64,000 nucleotides of DNA from contig JAJOZX010000197.1 of the NCBI GenBank assembly GCA_023014485.1, forward strand, positions 1,271,001-1,335,000, read 5' to 3'. Source of the stretch: Bathynomus jamesi. Taxonomy: Eukaryota; Arthropoda; Malacostraca; Isopoda; Cirolanidae. Within the stretch, counting starts at the first letter, position 1. Every line of letters begins with the position of its first letter. Below are positions 1-9,800 of this stretch, in pieces. The position numbers were made by a program, and so were the translations under genes. A model generated the notes under the pieces. That model did no database searches, had not been told where the DNA came from, and saw only the letters and a program-made list of their open reading frames with translations.

Positions 1-1137
1 AGATGATCTATAATAGATGACAAAAGGGTGAACTGTACACTGTGAATTGTCCCAGTGAAACCCTTGGGCAGCATCCTGGACAATGAAAGAATAATTCTCA
101 GAGAAATCACCTACTATAACTACCTCGCTCTGAGGTGGTAGTGTTTCTTTCAACTGCTTGAAGTACTGTGATTGTTGCTGAGCAACAAAGTGATGACGAA
201 CCATGCAGGATATTTTCATGCTTAGGGATGATAAGTATTCATGAAGTGGCTCCACCTTATCAACCATTGTACAACGGTCAAGTCACCCATTGCTTGTAAG
301 ATATTTCATTTGGAGCTGATTTCACACTGTCAAGTAACTCAAGAAAATCCAGGACACCCTCTTCTCTTGGGCAATCATTGCAAAGTTGCATCATGCAAGT
401 CTCTCTTTCTGTACTGCAGACACTGTAATCCATAAGATCCTTGTATGAAAGACCTCTTTCTCCCAATGCAGCCAGCTGCAATTTTAGATTTTGATGGTAT
501 GTGCAGACAGACAGAATGAGTCCCACCACTACCGGCAAGCACACAATATGATGGCTGTAATTTTGCAAATGTGGAAAATCCTATTTTGGGATTCTTTTCA
601 TCATTTTTATATAGTTGAAACATCTCTCTTAAATTCCCGAGGACCAATCGTTTTTGCACCTTCATTGCACCTTCAGCACTGATAACTTTCACGCAATCCT
701 TTTGGCCAGGACACATACGACTAACCTCTTCTGACTCATAGAATCTTCTAACTATATCTTTGTGTTCTTCAGATATCACTTTTCCTTTGCTCATTAGTGG
801 AATCTTCGGAAGGATTCCATGTTCTGATTTAAGTGAATGGCTTCTTTTCACCATGTATGTTGTAGTTTGAAAGAAACTAGCTGTTTTTTCAATTGTGTAT
901 GGTGAGAGTGTCAATATTTGTAGTTTGTGATGGTGACATTTGCTCTCCAGGAATGACTGTTTCAATTCATTCATTAATTTGTCGATGTTTTTCAGATTTA
1001 GTTTCAGTTTTGAAGTATCACTTACCTCCTCGGTAATTTGAACACCATAACTGAGTTTAGCCTCTCCTTCAGGTGTTTCTGAGCAGATGATAGCTTACCA
1101 CGAGCCTTGCGCTTTTTCTGGCTTAATGACAGCCCTT
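1..1137 (-). pseudogene. Uncharacterised multicopy invertebrate family, 3' coding exon (truncated by window edge)
   Basis: Minus-strand coding sequence enters through an acceptor at 1138-1140 (pyrimidine tract then CAG) and runs to the window start. Readable blocks, N to C: a KKRKARGKLS basic stretch; SEEHKDIVRRFYES; a cysteine in SRMCPGQKDC; QKRLVLGNLREM; a GSGGTHSVC block; CTYHQNLKLQL; CMMQLCNDCP; and ISYKQW. Beyond that the frame continues with readable GDFSENYSF and FHWDNSQ. The order matches an uncharacterised protein family present in many copies in aphid, Hydra and arthropod genomes (recollection of the family, not searched). A frameshift near 535 separates the SGGTHSVC part from the CTYHQN part, and another lies near 1080, so this copy is broken or mis-sequenced. 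No function is assigned. The Cys/His content and copy number suggest a domesticated or active transposon protein; that is inference. Confidence 0.55.
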
Positions 1138-1287
1138 CTGAAAAGAACAGAAAAAAAGGTTTCACACACCTGAATATTAGTAATTAAATATTAATTATAG
1201 TACCTTAAATGCTATATAATTGGCTATATAGTAGATCAAACAGACCTTGTAGTAAAGTATAAGTTATTATATTAATTTATTACTTAC

Positions 1288-1656
1288 TTTTTTTAACTGG
1301 TGTTTGGTCCAGAAATGCTAGAACTGGTTCAACTGAAGTTGAAGGATTTTCCTTTATCAAGCAATCACTGTCATTGTCCAGATCTTGAATTGAAGAGAGG
1401 TTACTCAAGCCACTGATAGTAGATGATTCATTTGAATCCTGCTCAGACTCATTGTTTTCAGTGGTACTAAGTATAGTGGGGTTTTTCATTATCAGTGTCC
1501 AGCAGTTCACACACAACAAGGAGTCTTTTTTAACTTTTCCAGCACATTTTTCAACAAGTACATCAGTCACTTTTCTAAGATTGATTGTTATGCGTTTCTT
1601 GTGTTTTTGAATAGGGTCCTGGCAGTATTTCAAGTGCCGAACCATTGTATTTTGAT
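1288..1656 (-). pseudogene. Upstream exon of the same uncharacterised family
   Basis: The exon has a clean acceptor at 1657-1659 and a GTAAGT donor whose first base is at 1287, so a 150-bp intron (1138-1287) joins it to the exon at 1-1137. The product has a conserved-looking HLKYCQDPIQKHKK block and LLCVNCW, giving a Cys-rich, possibly zinc-binding module, followed by an acidic, Ser/Asn-rich linker. A further Cys-rich stretch (ETCCYLSKCR, about 1815-1921) ending in a possible GTTAGT donor may be another upstream exon. A spliced gene structure is unusual for a simple MITE-type remnant. It is most likely part of the family's native gene. Confidence 0.5.
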
Positions 1657-1990
1657 CTGTAAAGATATAGGATTTACAATTAGGTAATATATATTTTTTA
1701 AAAAATATATAGCTATACACACTTAATATTTTAGGCCTTGATAGTCTCTGAGGCTCATTAAAACACCATACCCACCAGCCACCCACAGTGCTGGCTGGAA
1801 CTGTACTAACCTGTAGACAAGGAATTTTGCAACTATCTGTGTTGATTCTGCACTTAGACAAGTAGCAACATGTTTCAACAGGTTTGTTTAGGCTACATGT
1901 GAGCTTAGTCTTCCCTTTCACTATTATAACTATTATTGCCAGTGTAGATTAGCAGTGAAATACAATTTTTATTAAATTCTTGGAGCTTGA

Positions 1991-2570
1991 GGTCAAATTG
2001 ATAGCTAAGATATAAAAATTCCTTGAAATGACAAGCAATTTATAAATATGGTGTTCACTTATAAGTTAGTTACATGAAAAGTACCAACATAAACAAACTT
2101 TTTATGATTGTTTCTATTAGTCAAGAACTCTGACTTTGTTTTTTATATCTATAAAAAATGTAATTTTAATTTCTATAGGTCAAATTAGAGCTTAAGTGTG
2201 AAAAAATAGGTAGAATTGACACACAACTTATGAATATGGTGTTCACTTATATGTTAGTTACATGAAAAATACTAACATAAACAAACTTTTTTTTTTGCTG
2301 ATTCTAATAGCCAATGCCTATGCCTTCATTTTTTACATTTAAAAAAAAAATTCTCATTTGATACCCCAGAGGTCAAATCGTGACCTCAAATTTTGGTTAC
2401 AGTGTAACTTTTTTATTTTTCAACCTAGAGTTCTAAAACTTGCATATTTGGATTCCTTGTCATTTTCTGATTCTAAATATATATACTTTTATATACTTAT
2501 GACAATTATTACCCAAGTTATGGCTCGCCAAATGTTAGTAACCTCGCGAGTGACCTCAAATTGCCCGAGG
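1991..2570. repeat. Three diverged ~190-bp tandem repeat units
   Basis: Units begin with GGTCAAAT at 1991, 2178 and 2371 (spacings 187 and 193). Units 1 and 2 share a long block that includes ATGGTGTTCACTTATA and the TAGTTACATGAAAA stretch. Unit 3 is more diverged. The flanks at 2535-2575 carry further inverted GACCTCAAAT/GAGGTCA motifs. No coding potential is seen. Confidence 0.6.
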
Positions 2571-2704
2571 TCATATATCTTGAACTGTTGGTCGGATTGA
2601 CCTTATAATTTCAGAAATGGATTCAGGGCTCACAAACTCCCTATAAACCAAATTTCAGCAAAATATGAGAGATGAGGGTGTTAATTTCAATTTTTTTTGG
2701 TTGA

Positions 2705-3132
2705 TCTGACAGAGAATGACCCCTTATGAAGATAGGATTAAAGAGTTAGACCTGTACTCACTCGAAACTAGGAGATTAAGGGGGGAGCTTATTGAAGTTT
2801 TCAAAATTGTTAATAACATTGATAATGTAAATTTTGACATTGTTCACTTTTGATAATAATAATACTCGTAATAACGGATTTAAGTTGCGTGGCAGATGTT
2901 TCATTACTAATATTGCTAAAAACTTTTGTTTAAAGTAATTGATAAATGGAATAATCTTCCCGCGTCAGTCGTTCATTCTACCAGCGTTAATATGTTTAAG
3001 AACCGTTTAGATAGGCATTTTAAAAATATTAACGTTGTTTAAAATAAAAAACAATTAATCACAGGAGCTCTGGGGTGGTGGTCGAGGATAAGTCTGTTGA
3101 CGATTAATGCCAGCAATAAAAAAAAAAAAAAA
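2705..3132 (+). mobile_element. CR1-like non-LTR retrotransposon, 3' end only
   Basis: The plus strand encodes RIKELDLYSLETRRLRGEL followed by LIEVFKI, then NNTRNNGFKL and, after breaks, a WNNLPASVV-like block. This is the standard C-terminal tail of CR1-like reverse transcriptases, also present at 34540-34860 and 40303-40540 in this window. Stops and a frameshift are present. The copy is 5'-truncated, as is usual for non-LTR elements, and ends at an A-rich tract at 3114-3132. No reverse transcriptase catalytic core is present. Confidence 0.75.
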
Positions 3133-3612
3133 TTAGACTAATACGAATGTAGATATAGCTCATAGAGTAAACTAACCCACTTTTTGTTTAACTTTACCTA
3201 CTTTTTTTATTTAAAAAATTTTTTTTTTTTTAAATATCTTCTTACTTTGCATGTTTGTAGTTTGCATGGTTTGTAAGCGTTCTTATTTTACTTCTTTTTC
3301 ATCTTTCACCCCTCTCCTATTCTCTCTGACTATTTTTCCGACTTGTCGGCAGTGGCTGGTGGATGATGGTGAATCTTTTTTCTCTTTTTCTGAATGAATG
3401 TTAACCCACGAGTGATAGGTGTTTCTCCTCACTTAACCCCTTCTCTTCTCTTTTAACCCCTACTCTTTCCTTTCTCTCGGGCTAACCTCAGTGGATCTTA
3501 GGGTCTTTGTTAGCCTTAGCTTCTGTAGATATAATAATAATTAAATTATGCCTAATGCTTTAATTAAGTGTATTAGTTACACATGACATATAATTTGCAA
3601 GAAAAACTACAT

Positions 3613-3634
3613 TGTGTGTGTGTGTGTGTGTGTG
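3613..3634. repeat. (TG)n microsatellite
   Basis: About eleven TG dinucleotides in a row, continuing as TGCGTGCA. Simple sequence repeat. Confidence 0.95.
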
Positions 3635-3779
3635 CGTGCATATTTAAAAATTAAAAAAATGTATTACTGTATTAAGAGTATTTACCATGTATTATTATTT
3701 TTTCATCGTGCAGTTAAATTTTACTAAATAAATACATTTATAATTATAAATGGTATTCAGTTATATTGTGTGGGTAAGA

Positions 3780-4900
3780 TGTGTACATGGTTTATTGTAA
3801 CTCACTGCCAAGCCTACTTGGTAATGAGGAAATGTAGGAGGCTGTTGAGACTTTGTGGTGTATGAAAGATGATTGTTGAAAGTGAATGTTGGTAAGAGCA
3901 GGTTATTGATTGTGGAGATGGGGAAATTCAGATTGTCAAGTGATAGGGAAACTCCAGAGGTGGTGGTAGTTTAAGTACATATTTGGAATTTGTGTTGAAT
4001 AAAAGGTGTGTGTGTGTGGATGAAGTTAATAGTGGCAGAGTTGTGGAGTCAGTCATTTTTGGTTGGAGTTGGTACAAATCCCCCGACTGACTCCAGAACC
4101 TAACTGAGGTGATCCTGTTTCTGAGAACAAATTCAGTTTAGGTATAAGAGTACAGTATATGTATGTATGTGGTTGTGAAGTATTCATGTATTGTTCCATC
4201 TATTGCAGTTGCTTTTTTATATGCTGAACCATTTTGAAATAGTTTCAACTTTCATGGCTTATATTTTTATAATTTTTATTTTATAACTATTAAATAACTT
4301 AGTTTTTATTATTGTACGAGGAAAGAATAATTAAAATCGAGGTTTAAAAATTAAAACTATTGAAATTCATGGAGACTATTCATTTACCTACACCATACCT
4401 AGATGAGTATATATGCCATACAGTTAGTATATACTGCAGTTGGAGTCAGACTTGTAAAATTTCTTGAGTTGGAAACTTTTTTCACCGACTCCACAACCCT
4501 GGTTAGTGGTTGAGAAAGTGGAAACTGGGTGAAAATGCTGCTTGGTGTTAACATAGTGTTAGTACTGACACTAGTATGGATATGAAATATTAGCATGGGA
4601 TGAAAGTGAGATGGCAAAGGTGAGAGCAGTTGAGCCCTGAGGAGTGCATGTGTATGTATTGAATTGACAGTGAGAAATTTCATTGAAAATGGTTGTACAA
4701 GTGTTTGCAGAGACAGAAGATGGATGGATGGATGGGCATGGTGAATGGCTGTGTGAGCAAGAGTGGACTTGATTGAGGTGGCTGAAAGTAGGTGGCATGG
4801 AAGAGGTTTGTTAAAAGTGTAAATAGGGACTCTTATATTTGATAAGACCTGTGTCACACATGGTGTGTGAAGTATTGTAGGTATGGAATTTAGCCATGTT
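3780..4900 (+). pseudogene. Heavily decayed non-LTR reverse transcriptase 3' region, split by a MITE
   Basis: Scattered plus-strand blocks such as a VNVGKS-like stretch near 3890 and a VDEVNSGR stretch at 4020-4035, continuing after 4502 with VVEKVETG. The style matches the segment after the YADD motif and the C-terminal part of a non-LTR element also seen at 49215-49700. Many stops and frameshifts. The MITE at 4036-4501 sits inside it. The long minus-strand open frame over 4399-4947 is an antisense accident. Confidence 0.4.
4036..4501. mobile_element. MITE with GTTGTGGAGTC termini (older copy)
   Basis: Left end CAGAGTTGTGGAGTC and right end GACTCCACAACCCTG are inverted repeats. The same termini bound the fresher copy at 33070-33550. 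The flanks (AATAGTGG left, GTTAGTGG right) agree at 6 of 8 positions, consistent with a decayed 8-bp target duplication of hAT type. No coding sequence. Confidence 0.7.
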
Positions 4901-4947
4901 ATCTTCACTACCACCCGTCTTTCACACGAGCTATTTCTGTTTTTCAC

Positions 4948-7703
4948 TAGGGGTGCGCTGGATATTGTGAAATATCCGGTATATCCAGCTGGATATGCTA
5001 GATATAGGCCAAGACATTAGAAAATTAACACATGTATGAAAATTTGCCATAATATGATAACACATTACAAATAATATTTTATATACAAAAAAAATTGGAA
5101 AGCCCTCCAGGGCCCACCCCTAAACCAGTCCAGCAACACTTTTTATGTTAAATCAACAATACTGATGACAAGAATAAATAAAACATCTGTCCATCCTTAA
5201 TGATTACAGTTCTTAATATAATCAGCTTTTTATAAAAACGTCTAGGTGTTTAAATTTTTTAAAAAGAGTGAAATATTGCTAGACCCCTGCACTTGCTTTC
5301 CATTCTTTTTTTCTCCTTTTTTTTCTTTATTTTCAAAATGATACAAAACATTACAAGCTTGACAAATGTAAAACAATACATTGAATACAATATAAAATGT
5401 CTGGAATGAAGTCAATGAATGGAGGGCAGTATTGTGTAGGTCAGATGCTGCCATTTAGCCTGGAGGTTTTCAGAATAAAAAAACTCTCCAACGGTGATTT
5501 AGAACTTTTTTCTGTTGATATGAAGAAACAAGAGCATTTCTCCTCTTTTAGGCAATATTCAGAATAGCCTTGCTTCATAGATGTTTCCATATTCAGAAAA
5601 CATTCTCTCTGAAAATACAGAGGATGCAGGTGTGCAGAGAAGCTTTGGAACAATAGTTTTAAGGAGAGGAAATTGGTCCTCCTGCTTCCAAATTTGAACT
5701 GGACAGCATTTCCTATCTACAAGAGGTTCACATGCATATTGGTTTAACTCCCCTGCAATCAGTAGAACAGGAGCAGTCTTTTTTTCAACCTTTCTTCTCT
5801 TGTAACTTCCCCAGATTGCTCTCCTTTTGTGATCTCCATAAAACACACTTCAAGAATGTCCTCTTCATCTTTCCTCTTTCGCATAGGAGAACTGGAATTT
5901 GAGCTTCTTTCGCTTCCACTTTCATTTTCATTAGAATCATTACCACCTTCGTCATTTTCAATACCTATGACTTCTTCAATCAACCAGGATTTAGCCTGCT
6001 CTTTTTGATCTTGTTAAAAGAAAGATAACTTATACTGCGGATCTATTGCAGTTGCAGTCACATAAGCCCTGTTTTTCATTATGTTCAAAGACTTCCCATC
6101 ATTACTCTCCGACAAGAAACGCGCTCGAAGAGAAGTCAGGAGTTCTCTCTCTGTCATTTGAACACCTTGGTCATCATGGCCAATCTTTGAAAGAAATCTT
6201 TGTAAAATACAAATGCTTGGGATTATGTAAGACAAAGTTGATCTTTATGAACTCATTTCCTGAGTTAGTTGGAAGAATGGTTTTAATATTTTAAGCAGAT
6301 TTCGTATCAGTGTCCACTTGAAGGATGTGATGGTAGGTATTTCACTACGATCAGCCAAATATAGTTGCACTGGAATTTTTAATTTATATAATCTTTCTAG
6401 CATCAAATATGCACTGTTCCAATGTGTTGGGACATCTTGAACCAATAAGAGGCTCAAGATTTTGCTGCACTTGAATGTGTTTGACATTGTTACAGGCCAA
6501 AGGAGAATGATTAAAGTGAGTTGCAAGGCAGTGACTTTTTGCAAGGATATCAATTACACTCCTCTGAACCATAATTGAGTCACTAATAACCAGTTGGAGT
6601 AAATGAATGCTGCAGTGTATTGAAGGTATTTCAGCCAGGTCACTACCAACTTAGCAAGAGCCATATTACTAGCTCCATCCCTCACTGATAAATTCCTCTT
6701 ATTTGCATCAAGATCCCAACTATCCCACATAGAGCGAAACTTTTCAGATATATTCTTGCCAGTATGTGACCCTGAGAAATGAGAGGCATGTAGCACAGCA
6801 TTGTATCTTTCAAAATCTTTACCTATCCAGTGACTGGATAATGATATAAAACTTTCTTGAGAGGTTGTGCATGTCCATATATCTGAAGAAAAGCTGACAT
6901 GCTTTACTTCCAGCTTCTGATCAATTTTAGACTTGAACTCATTATAAAGATGAGGAATTATAGTATCAGAGAAGTACCTTCTGCTCAGTAAGAGATATCT
7001 GGGTTGGAGGTAGGCCATTAGATCAATAAAACCACCATCTTCAACTAAAGTAAATAGCTAGTTGTCCAAAGCCATCATGCCAATTTTACGGTGAATCATC
7101 ACAGACCTGGAGTCATTGATGTCCCATATTTTTTTTAGATGAAAAGCTTTCCTCTATTGAGATCTGCTTACTCATTTGGTCCATATTCTTTTCTTTCAAA
7201 GTACTACCAGTAGAAGTTGATGGTCTAGCCCGTATTATATCTCTGCCTATTTCCTTTGATTCAGTCGTAGCTATTCTTTTTTTTTCATTTTTGTTTTTGG
7301 CTTCAGCATACTCTCTTGGGTGATTAATCTTCAAATGATTATGAAGAGGTGTTTATGCTAAAAGACTTTTGGCCACATTTCTCCATCCCATGTTTGATAA
7401 TCTTTTGGTAAATATTACACTTTGTAGTGATATTGCTAGGATCATTTATTGTATACAGTGACCACACAAAACTTGTCAGTATTAATACTTAATAGTTTAA
7501 TACAACACAAGAACCTGAAAGAAAAAAGATTAAACATCTGAATATACTTGTTATTATTTATCTTATATTTGGGGGGGCACTTGCCCCCAATGCAAAACAA
7601 AACATAGCAATATGAGTGTAAAAATAATACGGTACCTAATAATATAGATATGGCCATATCCAGTATATTTAGATATGAAAAATTCATATCTGGTGCACCC
7701 CTA
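4948..7703 (-). mobile_element. Classical hAT transposon, complete ends, decayed
   Basis: Terminal inverted repeats are TAGGGGTGCGCTGGATAT (left) and the complement of ATATCTGGTGCACCCCTA (right). The flanks TTTTTCAC (4940-4947) and TTTTTCAT (7704-7711) are an 8-bp target-site duplication with one mismatch, the hAT hallmark. The interior carries a minus-strand BED/hAT transposase (separate entry). It is structurally whole but its gene is broken, so it is inactive as read. Confidence 0.9.
5441..7334 (-). pseudogene. hAT transposase (ZBED-like), multiple frameshifts
   Basis: Read from 7334 downwards. First comes the tail of a BED-type zinc finger region (NHPREYAEAK at 7113-7334, upstream half degraded). 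Next is the RNase H-like catalytic core with the first Asp in VSFSSDIWTCTTSQ and the second in VRDGASNM (6554-7018). Then come the helical insertion domain in several short frames (6245-6572), an acidic Ser-rich stretch (5759-5983) and the C-terminal hAT dimerisation block with CEPLVDRK and SSVFSERMFSEYGNI (5559-5846). The ending resumes in another frame down to 5441. Order and content match ZBED/hAT transposases of roughly 600 residues. At least five frame breaks make it a pseudogene. In an intact element the protein would bind the terminal repeats and excise the element. Confidence 0.85.
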
Positions 7704-7841
7704 TTTTTCATGGAAAAAAGGTATTTTTTAATGTAATTACTGAATGGGGTTGGGGGGGGGGGGGATGAAGTTTAGAATTAACCATTAATTTCTTTAGTGG
7801 GCTGTATGTGAAGCAGAATGACTGATATCAAAGGTAACAAG

Positions 7842-8766
7842 TAGGGATGCACTGGAACTCAATTTTTTTGCAGTTCTGGTTCTGGCTGGAACTGGAACTT
7901 ATGAATTTGAAATATGTTTAGGCCTATAATAAGACTCTTCTTTGAATTCATTACAAATTAATCCATTTTTCATACATACATACACCGTAAGACAGGGTCA
8001 CTTTTTTACTTTTGATTGGCATATCCCAATTTACCTGAATAATGTTAAACGAACTAACATATAAATACTGTAGGCCTATATTTTACTTACCTAAATTTTG
8101 AGGCAGGTAGCTGTCCTGGTACATCAAAAAATAGGGGTGGTCAAAGTCACCCCTGGTCCTGGAGTCACATTGACTCAGGTGGTCAAAGTCATCCCATTAA
8201 TGGTGAAAGTAATGTAGGTACGGTATAATACTATATACAGTAGACTCGCAACTTACGTGGGGGTTACGTTCCTGGGACCCTGCGTAATAAGGTAGGTTGA
8301 TTTTCTGCACTTTTTAGATATTGACTTTGGACTAGTCGAGATAGTCAGGGCTTAATATGATGATAATTGACAAAAATTTCAGATCCCTAGCTTTAACTAT
8401 TTTTTGAGGAAACTGTTTCAAAAATTGTCAAAAATATGATGGCTAATGATATGAAGTTATAAAAAATTTAGCTCTATATGTATTATTTAATGACTTTATA
8501 GAAAATTTACTTTAAACTTCAAATGATATCTGAAAAAAAGAAGGATTTATCATTATTACTAAGTAACACCCAGGGCTGCCAGCTTCTTATAATATATTGT
8601 ATTCACTAAAAATTATCCCACAGCTACATTAATAAATGTACACCTACATAATATAACTAGGCCTATATAGAGCTATAAAAGAGTAACTGGCTGGTTACCG
8701 TACTTTTTAAAGTTCTGGTCAGTTCTGGTTCTGACTGGAACTTAAAATGGTTCTGGTGCATCCCTA
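7842..8766. mobile_element. hAT-type MITE with exact 8-bp target duplication
   Basis: Ends TAGGGATGCAC and GTGCATCCCTA are perfect inverted repeats. GTAACAAG is repeated exactly at 7834-7841 and 8767-8774. Subterminal GTTCTGG repeats occur at both ends. There is no transposase frame. An inner stretch near 8240-8290 (ACTCGCAACTTACGTGGGGG...) looks like a fragment of another repeat nested within. Confidence 0.9.
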
Positions 8767-9800
8767 GTAACAAGATATGAATGAAACTGACCATAGTCTG
8801 TTATTTATTGGCTTATTCCACCAGATTAATATTTGGTATTCACCACACACTGTATAGAATGAGAACTAAGCATTGTACAAGGGAATACTCGCATGATATA
8901 GAGGTGTATTACAAAATATTGAATAGTATCACATTAATCTTCAAGAAAATAAATGCTTATGAGCCTGCTTTCATTAAGTGTTCCCATGTTTGATACACAT
9001 TAAACTATTTATAAATATTAAAATATGATTTGACATTTTTTGTGGGTAATTTAGTTCTTCCAAACTCTAGATGCCAGAAGAGCAAAAAAAAAAATTAACA
9101 AAAGTGGAAAGAATTTTGGATCTTATAAATAATGTCTGTTGATATTTGCAGTCCTATGACTGAATCAAGATAGATTCCCTGGGTGAATGTGGCTAGTGTG
9201 TGCCGTGTTTCTGCTTCACAAGAGGCTTTGCTTCCATTATAGTGATATACTAAGGTATGAGAAAAGTGAAAGTTGGTACACTTCAATTGAAGCTGGAATA
9301 TGTTCTATTTAATTGTCAGACTTGAAACTTGTAGGGTTAGCCCCATGGGGCTTAAAATTAGTATCTGTTGGTTTGTCCCTTTGGGTAGTACATATACCAA
9401 ATTGGCCTATGATCAAACTCCATGATTGCATTGTATGAGTGTGATAGGTTGACACTGTATTGATATTTATATGAAGAAACTGTCACTTAAAATATAAAGA
9501 ATTAGTTACAATTGAAAATGTGTAACTGGTTCATGAAGAAACATTAACTCTTGTATTTGGCTTCATTACTTCAATATTTTTGTTGGGTTTCTATCCAGTT
9601 GTATTAGGATACCTTTGTAGAAATTGATAATCCTTTATTTATTCATCATGTACTGATGTTTTCATTCACTAACAATGTAAACTAGAGGTCTGCATGAACA
9701 TGGGTAAGCCCATGGGCCAGATATGGGCAGGCTTGTTGAAAGCATGATGAACATGGATTGAAAATATAGTATTTGGCTACGGGGCTGGGTGGATATGGGC

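Noticed and set aside
4399..4947. Long open minus-strand frame (182 residues, Ser/Thr/His-rich)
   Set aside because: It spans a MITE end and the antisense of a decayed retrotransposon. No motif, composition of a random frame, and it stops at the neighbouring hAT element.
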